Below are positions 56,550 to 64,000 of a stretch of 64,000 nucleotides of DNA, one piece after another. This DNA is from Hermodice carunculata. Lineage: Eukaryota; Annelida; Polychaeta; Eunicida; Amphinomidae. The stretch lies in assembly GCA_964020975.1 (NCBI GenBank), contig OZ026621.1:94796111-94860110 (forward strand), written 5' to 3'. Within the stretch, counting starts at the first letter, position 1. Each line of letters begins with the position of its first letter. Position numbers and translations under genes: made by a program. Below the pieces are notes generated by a model. It did not search any database. It had not been told where the DNA came from and was given only the letters and a program-made list of their open reading frames with translations.

Positions 56550-57560
56550 AGTGTTTCATGTTAAACTTTGTAGTCTTATAAAGTTACTGCTGCAATATTT
56601 ACAGTTGTTGTCATTCTTAGATCACGCACATAACAGATTATTCTGCTGCCAGCAGAGATTTGTTTCTTCCTAAAACTGTGAACACTTTTATTAGTGGAAA
56701 GTTTATTTGATATTCAACAGTTTTCGGGACACATGACAACATGCACATAAGCACCTAAATTTCTTTGATTTAGAATATAGGTACAGTTCCTTGCAATGTT
56801 GGAGCTCCCAATTCAGCAGTGTTGCTGTGTTTTATCATTAAATTCTTCTCGCAAACCAAGTGTTTTATGTAGTATCTGCAAAACTGGGAGAATATATAGT
56901 TTGACTCAATTTCTACTAATGTACATTTAGTGGCACCACTGTAATTCAGGCCTGAGAATCTTCCTCTTTTCAGAGGAAATCCTCTTTTTGGTGAGTTTAT
57001 TTTGAAAAGTAAATCCAGAATGGTGTGAAATGTGCAAATTTGCAGAGATCTGCAATTAAAAGTTGTGATAGGGGTCATTTTCTCTCTTGTTACAAGTCTC
57101 CGTTTTCATCCCATGATTGACAAGAATCCATGGTCAACATTGGAATACTAGAGTACATGCATGTTTATGATTTTTTTTTTCCAAACCTGTTTCCTATATC
57201 AGCTCAACTCAGCCTGGGACTTATTTTGGATTGAATTTATCTAGCTGAGCATGGGCTGTTCACAGCAAAGCCCTCTTGTCAAGCTATTTACTGGTATTCC
57301 ATGTGGCAGCATTTCAATTACTGGTGACTCTGGATGCCAGACAGTTGGCACTTGTACAGGACATGTGTCACAGTTGTTGCATTCAGTATACATGTATTAA
57401 TTATGTTTACCAACCATTGGATCTGGGGCTCCAGGGCAGCATATGTACTTTGTGAGAACCAAAGTTTATGCTGATTGCATATGTACGTGGAAAAGGAACA
57501 TAAATACTGTGTACTTAATTCTTTGTCTTGCCTTTGAATAAAAAAAGAGAGCTGGGGATT
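56550..57560 (+). other. Presumed 3' UTR with polyadenylation signal
   Basis: About 990 bases without other features lead to AATAAA at 57537-57542, the first well-placed signal in a plausible context after the stop codon. Transcript end not shown. Confidence 0.45.
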
Positions 57561-57844
57561 GTGTGCCCATTTCCATCCACAGCATTGTCATTCTATGGAT
57601 CCTGAAATTTGGCAAAGGTTCTGATGTCACCACTGGTCACGTGACATCAGAAGGACAAAGTCACAGACATCGACTTTTCATTTCACTGCTGTTGAAGGGT
57701 TAGTTGCAGACTTTCCAAATTTGTACTACATGTGGTTCCATCTGATTTTTTAAATGTTAATCTTATGCCAATATTACTTTCTATTATCATGATAGTGTAA
57801 TTGGCACTCTGTAGCATTTTGATGAATTTAAGTGGTGTTGTTAC

Positions 57845-58300
57845 TTAGATTCGACACATTTTGACAATTGAAATACTTTGCAAGACCAGTAATGTACATG
57901 TATAACAATAACTTGACTTGGGATACTCATCAGCAGCAGTAGAAATGACCATACTGAAGCAACTTGCGACACATATTTTGATAGTAACTGGCAACTTTGA
58001 CTGTAGCATATGAATTTTAATTACATTTGGTTTGTTGGTTTGGGATCTGATGCATTTTTCCTGGAAATGAGTATCTTGGTGACCTTCACCTAACATTCCT
58101 GAACCAGTCTTGTATACGTTACCTAAATATATTGTATTGAATTTTGACTTCTTTGTACAGAGGTAACAGCCACAGACTGGACCATTCCATAATCTTATGG
58201 CTGCCATGAACTCATCTTTCATGTCCAAGGCTTTTGTTTTCCTCGGTAGGTCATGCCACAATTTAATCATAATTAATGAATTAATATCTTTCAAGTAAAG
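57845..58300 (-). mobile_element. LINE C-terminal fragment
   Basis: On the minus strand LKDINSLIMIKLWHDLPRKT, then FMAAIRLWNGPVCGCYLCTK fits the end of LINE proteins (...WN.LP......F...I..W.GP.C.C..C). The open frame (57845-58333) continues downstream without similarity. It lies directly 3' of the Copia-type fossil on the same strand. Confidence 0.55.
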
Positions 58301-60750
58301 TGTTAGCACACTTCGTTTTGAACACATAGCCACTAGCTTCCAACTGCTTTACTGCCCTTGGGTAGTTCAAGAAGCTCATAGACATTGTTTTCCATTAATG
58401 ACTTTATCTACTTGTCCATGGCAGCACTCCATTTTGCCTCATTTCAACCTGACATTGCTTCCTTAACAGTTATTGGGTCACTCAGTTCATCATTTGGTCA
58501 ATTTGTTACCTACTCTCCCTAGAAAATTTGGAGGGTGTGTCTTTCCCCGTGACCTTCATAAGACCATCTCTGGTTCATCAACAGTTTTCTTCTCATCACT
58601 CCAACACACCAACTGGACGTATCCCTTGTTTACTTCAATCTGTATTTGACACACCCTGTGGCATACCCTGCTTTAATTTGCAAAAGATGACATCTCTACC
58701 ACAGAAAACTTTCTCTCGCTCCATATCAAAGCAAAATTGTCTAAACCCTTTTGTCTCAATGCTGTAACACAGGAGAATACACTTTCTTAGTCTTTGAATA
58801 TAATTTCTGTCTCTTATCTTTGTTAATGTGACTATATGCAAGACAACCAAACACTCGTAGATTCTCAAGATTTGCCTCCTGATTTCTCCGTGCCTCATAA
58901 GGTGTCATGTCAGGAACTGCCTTGGTTGGACTGTGATCATTGAGATACACTGCTGTTGACAGTGTCTCTGCTCAGAATTTCTGTGGCAGATTCGCATCAT
59001 CCATCATTGATCGCATTGTTTCGTTCTCTTGGACACTCCATCTTGTGGTGTTTTTGGAACTGTCAACTCATGCCGATTACCTTCAGCTTTTAAATAATTA
59101 GGAAACTCTGCTGATGTATATTCACCTCCACTGTCAGTGCAAAGTGCCTTCAATTTGTGCCCTCTTGTATTTTCTACTAATGCTTTACACTTTAGACAAT
59201 ACTAAACCCACATGCAGCAGGTCTTGTCATCAATGAACGTCAGGATATGTACTCAGCTCCAATTAATGACTTTTCATTCTTTTTTCCATATACATCACTG
59301 TGTACTAATCCAAACAGTTCCCCAGCTCTCTGGGCATAATCTGTTGGAAACAGATTTTGATGCTGTTTGCCTTCAACACATATTTCACAGAAGTTCATTT
59401 AATTGTTTTGTGGAGTCATATTCAAAACCAGTCACTAAATTAAATCATTTGTTATCCAGTTTTCCTAATCTCTGTTTTCTCAGGTGACCATAGTGACCAT
59501 GCCAGACATCCTCCTTGATGACTGAACCTTGGCTGTTAGTCTCAACACATGTCTTTTGTTGATTAACACTTTCACAATCCAGGCAGTACAGACTGGCTCG
59601 ATCATCTCATTGCCATGGCAATAATATGTTGCTCTGCATCTAAAATAGAACAGCCAGTTTTGCTGAACCCTGTAGTTTTCCCAGCTTGCATTGCCTTTGA
59701 TATATTCAACAAGTTACAAGATAGCTTGGGCACATACAACTCATCATGTAACTTGTACCTTTTGAGGTCTGAGTTTGGCAACCTCATATTCAACAGGATA
59801 ACTCCAGATCCCATTGCCTGTTAACCACATTATCATCTCCCAGTTTAACTTCCAGTAGTTGGTCCAGATTATTAACAGTTCAAGAAATAACTTGCTAAGA
59901 TTGTACATATGACATGTTGCATCTGAATCTACCATCCAAGTGTTCAGATGGGTGGTTGCATTAGCGACAAAGCATGCCTGACCATCGGTCCGACACACTC
60001 ACTATCTGAATTATTGTGGTCCTTTCCCTTGTATTCTGCCATTTTTGCCTTTTTCTCCATCTGACTGAAGTCATGCTCATCATTCGAGAGCTCTGTACAG
60101 TTAGTTTTAACATGCCCAATCTTTCGACAGTGATGGCATCTAAAGGACTCTTTTTGTTTCTTTTGAGTTTGGCTGTCATGGCTGATTCACTGTTGGTATC
60201 TGCTTGTTCTAATTCTTTTCATTTCAGCTCTTCATACCTTTCAGTCATTATTTCCGTCTTTGGTACCTCCACATTTGCTTCTAGTGCTGTTACCACTATT
60301 TTGTAGGAATATGGCAAGCTTGCCAGCAATGTGACTACTTCATCTTCCTCCTGTGTTTGTGCCCCAATGACTAACAGTTCTTAAAAGATCTCAGTCATCT
60401 GCTTTATGTGTTCCTTAAGGGGATTTACAACTTTATGCTTCAGCACATTCCACCTCTGCCGCAATGATGATGATAATAACTTGTGGGCCCACGTTTTCCT
60501 TTTAAAATTATATGCTAACTTCTTCTATACCACTACTGGGTCCACGGGATCCCCCCACAGTTACAGCAGCAATGGTTTTATTGTCAGAACAATGGCAGCC
60601 GCTGCCTTGTCTTTCCTGCCTCTGAATTTTGCTGCACCAGCTGCTACAGTAGGAGCCTCCTCAGTTTCGTTGACTATCGATCACAAACATATCTTTCATC
60701 AGGGCCATCCTGCACAGCACCTTTCTCGTATATGTAGCATAATTTGACCC
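58301..60750 (-). mobile_element. Copia-type retrotransposon fossil (Gag, protease, integrase, RT start)
   Basis: Read on the minus strand: a Copia Gag region (LLASLPYSYKIVVTALEANV), a zinc-knuckle region, a protease-type segment (WMVDSDATCHM), the ELYVPKL.CNLLN segment before integrase, the end of integrase (RVFGCLAYSHINKDKRQKL) and the start of the RT region near 58320-58450. It is broken, with roughly ten interruptions. Most of the RT and RNase H is absent and no LTR was seen. It is not the same family as the fossil at 24-27 kb, judging from the different protease and Gag phrases. Old. Confidence 0.85.
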
Positions 60751-61778
60751 ATGCAATGGTACAATTAACACAGTGTTAGCTTCAGTTGTCATGGCCATTG
60801 TATGGTTTCATATGCACAGTCCAAAACCACTTCCTTCAAGTTCAAACAGAACAACTCAACAAATTCTCCAGGAAAATGTACTTAACATGTTATTTTTTAG
60901 AGTACAGGAGTACTATTTTTTCTCTAATGTTAGGACATACATGTACATTTTTTGAAAATATGCATAGCCCTCCCCACTTCCTCCCCCTTCCACTTGTATC
61001 TAATGGTTGGTACTTGAATGTGCATCTTTTTCAGATGAATTTACTTGTGAGAGAGCTTGGTTGAGGCAGGCTAGGTGATACTTAGCTGATCTTATAGGAT
61101 TCATGTAGCTGAGCTTATAGGATGGGTTAAAGTACTGTTATTTTTACATGTATTAAGTCTGTCAACTGGTCATTATGAGTAAGTGGTTGTGCAATGAAAT
61201 AATTATTGCTTACTTTGACCAAAGATCAGTGACATCTAATATCCTGATAGTCATTTGTTCAGTACAATATTATTTGACATTTTAAGCTCAGTTGACTCCT
61301 TAGTCAGCTGAGCTGGTGGATGGGCAGCAATCTGTCATATGTGTCCTTCTGTTGTACATCCACAATGTCATTGTGACTTTTGACAGATTGTCAACCAGAT
61401 CAACAGGAGTGTGCATCTCTCTGTGGCTTTGTTCATTCTTTCTATTATCATGAACTACTGCAGACTCATGTACATGAACAACATCATATGAAGTTATCAG
61501 CACATCTATTTAAGTATAAGATACACTATTAGCATTGCAAACTTGCAGCATAATGCATGTCAGCAATGAATTTTGAGTCTTACTTAACTGAATGAAGATT
61601 CAATATGCATGAGCCAGTATACCGGCATACAGGTATATCTGTTGAATATGTATAAATTTGTCTCAAAGAGTCAAATTTCCTGCAACACTTCCATGCCATC
61701 ATCAGCGCCCCAAAACCTGTCAGCCAAATTCCATACTCTCCATGTCCTTTGCTGTCACTGCCTACCTTGAAAATATAT

Positions 61779-61824
<46 letters not shown>

Positions 61825-62460
61825 TAACAAAACAACAACGCTAATAATAATACACAGACACGGATTTTTTAAATTTAATTTATGTTTTTAATGGTATCAA
61901 AACATGTTCAAGATATCATTTTTGAAGAAGGCTGTACCAGCCTGGATTATACTAGGCTGTGTATCCTTGATAGCAGCTTATTGTCTCGGCGTAACATGAA
62001 CAAGACAACCCACACAAGTTATTTAGAATTCAAGAACATGGAATAGTACTGAAGTAGCACATGAAACAACACACATGTAGTCACTTGCTTGTAACTGTAA
62101 GAACTGTAAAATAAAGGCTGATGTATGTGATATGTATATATTTAGAGGAATACATGTATTTACAAAACCAAGTATAAATTGTGCATATGTACACACCGCC
62201 TCATTCCACATATTGTAGGTGTATGTGGTCCCTTGTTAGCTGTACAAGCCAAACAACATGCACTGTCTTCATGTTGGCAAGTGTGTCCCTGCATGTGTGG
62301 CCAGTGGAGAGATAATCCTTATTTTTTTTTTTTGAGGGGGGGGGGGGGGATTTGATCTATATTGATCATTGATAACACAGGTTCATAAATCTGAGATGTA
62401 TGTAAACCAGTGTTTGTTACAGCAGCTGTGTGGTGGGCTGGGTGTTCTGCAAACATCAGA

Positions 62461-62505
<45 letters not shown>

Positions 62506-63079
62506 TAACTTTTCTGGTCTTAAAGCTGGGAGCTTAACGCTCCATCATCAGACTGGGGTTACCTGGGGGGCAAACCTCTTGTCATCCAAAGGGTTACTGC
62601 AGCAAGAGGATGGCAAATGGGGATCCTTGTCTTATGTGTATGTATGTTTACAAAATTATTTGCTGACGTCACCACTGGTGGCAGCACCAGTCAAATCCAA
62701 GCCTTAGGTGTGGCATCTGCCAACTGCATTCCACATTGTGCTCAAGTTACACACATACAAGTTTCTGGGATCCTTGCCTTATGTTCTGAGACAAAATACT
62801 CCATTTGTGTACTGCCAGTCTGGGATAACAGTGTGCAAATCCCAATAAGTTCTTTATTGGCAGAATTGCCACCAGATGGCTCTAGTGGCTACTCCCAAAG
62901 AGCATCTTACTCTGCAACACTGTGGACTTATGATAAAGCAACCCCCCCCCCAAAAAAAAAAGGTGGGGTGGGTGGGGGTGGGGTGGGGGTCATGTAACTC
63001 AAAGCTGCAACGTGTGGACTGTTATGTATGGCCACATGCATTGAGACCTGCTTTCAATGGTAAAGTTATGGTGGGCATG
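60751..63079. other. No gene; (AAT)n, poly-T and poly-G runs
   Basis: (AAT)n at about 61781-61821, a G run of 14 at 62336-62349, about 40 T at 62465-62504, and a GGTGGGGTGG stretch near 62963-62990. Short frames without domains. Confidence 0.6.
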
Positions 63080-64000
63080 TAGGATCCTAACCTTGAGTCC
63101 CATAGGCACGATATTGGCTGGCAAAATGTTTTGCATGTAAACAACATTTTTAAAGTCTCACTTTCTTGTGCCATGGGGTAGTATGATGTCTGTGTGTCCT
63201 TTTGGTTTTCTTTGCTTTTGTTTTTGTTTTCAGTTACACTTGATGTGTCTGTATTGCATGGATTTGTTTCTGTTAGCCTGTGATGGGTATCTGTTGTGGA
63301 TGGAGGGATAGCTAGTGCATGATTGTACCAGTTAATCTTGAGGTTGGTTGGTCAGCTGTAAGCCAAAATAAACTTATTCTTTCAGACTGGACCCTGTGAA
63401 AGCTTCAAATGCATGTGTCTCAGTTGTCTTTTATTGTTTTCTTTAATGTTTGTATTGTTGGAACGTTGGGTGATGCCTCGGGATCAAGAACAGTTTGCTT
63501 TGTTGTAGTTCAATGTCTGTATGTTTTTGCTGCTGTCTTGCAGAGGTACATGCCCAGCTAGAGTAACATTTTTTTACTGACTTGGAAAGATTGCATCTCG
63601 CAGCATATATTGTTGGAAATCTTGCATGTAAAGGAAATTTTTGAAGTCTTAGTTTCTTGTGCCACTGGATGGTATGTTGGCTGTGTGTGTGTTTTTTTTT
63701 TTTTTTGGTTTGTTTTTTGTTATAAGCTACACATGGTGTGTGTTGTTTTGGGAGAGTATCCACCATATCTGATATTGCATGGATTTGTTTCTCTTACCCT
63801 GTGATTGGTATCTGTTGAGTCTGGAGGGATAGCTGATGCATGATTACACCAGTAAATTCTTGAAGTTGGTTGGTCAGCTGTAAGCCAAAATAAACTTATC
63901 GTTCAGAATGGGAACTTGTGAAAGCGTCTAATGCATGTGTCTCACTTGTCCTTTATTGTTTTCTTTAATGTGTGTATTGTTGGAATGTTGGGTGATACCT
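63080..64000 (+). repeat. 522-bp tandem repeat, two units, second runs off the window
   Basis: GTTGGTTGGTCAGCTGTAAG occurs at 63343 and 63865. TATTGCATGGATTTGTTTCT, GGAGGGATAGCT, CAAAATAAACTTAT and TTATTGTTTTCTTTAATGT are also spaced 522 bases or nearly so. Unit 1 is about 63080-63601, unit 2 from 63602 onward. The units differ at many sites, so this is an older duplication or part of a longer array. Confidence 0.85.

Overview
This is eukaryotic, animal-type DNA dominated by transposable elements. It is AT-rich and full of microsatellites. It carries APE-type LINEs, Penelope-like elements with GIY-YIG endonuclease relics and hammerhead-like motifs, two Copia-type fossils, several terminal-inverted-repeat (TIR) elements and a variety of tandem repeats. 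The mix resembles marine invertebrate genomes such as lancelets, hemichordates, molluscs, brachiopods or corals. No single marker fixes the species. No rRNA or tRNA gene, CRISPR array or prokaryotic operon was seen.

Layout. 1-16 kb: a reverse-strand LINE fragment, microsatellites, one LINE with an uninterrupted endonuclease/reverse-transcriptase frame (3527-7090), two further 5'-truncated or internal LINE fragments (9.1-10.6 and 12.4-13.6 kb) and a short MITE-like palindrome (15.1 kb). 16-17.7 kb: degenerate tandem repeats. 18-27.3 kb: a nest. A Copia-type fossil is split by a 5.65-kb unit with ~110-bp TIRs and a 3-bp target duplication (18491-24136). That unit itself holds a relic reverse transcriptase and two pieces of a Cys-rich protein family. 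27.8-36 kb: LINE relics, two Penelope-like relics associated with hammerhead-like motifs, and a ~2.6-kb satellite whose unit (~165-200 bp) carries a palindromic core. 36-38 kb: a pogo/Tigger-like helix-turn-helix relic and a possible acidic exon.

38.1-57.5 kb: the one convincing host gene. An exon with good splice signals at 38120-38271 is phase-compatible with a 1.6-kb terminal exon at 54946-56549. The terminal exon encodes an Arg/Ser-rich protein with seven 18-residue repeats. The ~16.7-kb intron holds a pair of 460-bp TIR-ended repeats, a hammerhead-like motif, LINE copies, a Harbinger-like MITE and several tandem arrays. 57.8-64 kb: a LINE tail, a reverse-strand Copia-type fossil and a 522-bp tandem repeat running off the window.

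Most interesting are the TIR unit containing a reverse transcriptase, the recurring TATA box plus hammerhead-like motif arrangement, the palindromic satellite, and the RS-rich host gene with its 54-bp coding repeat. Assignments rest on motifs read by eye. No database comparison was possible.
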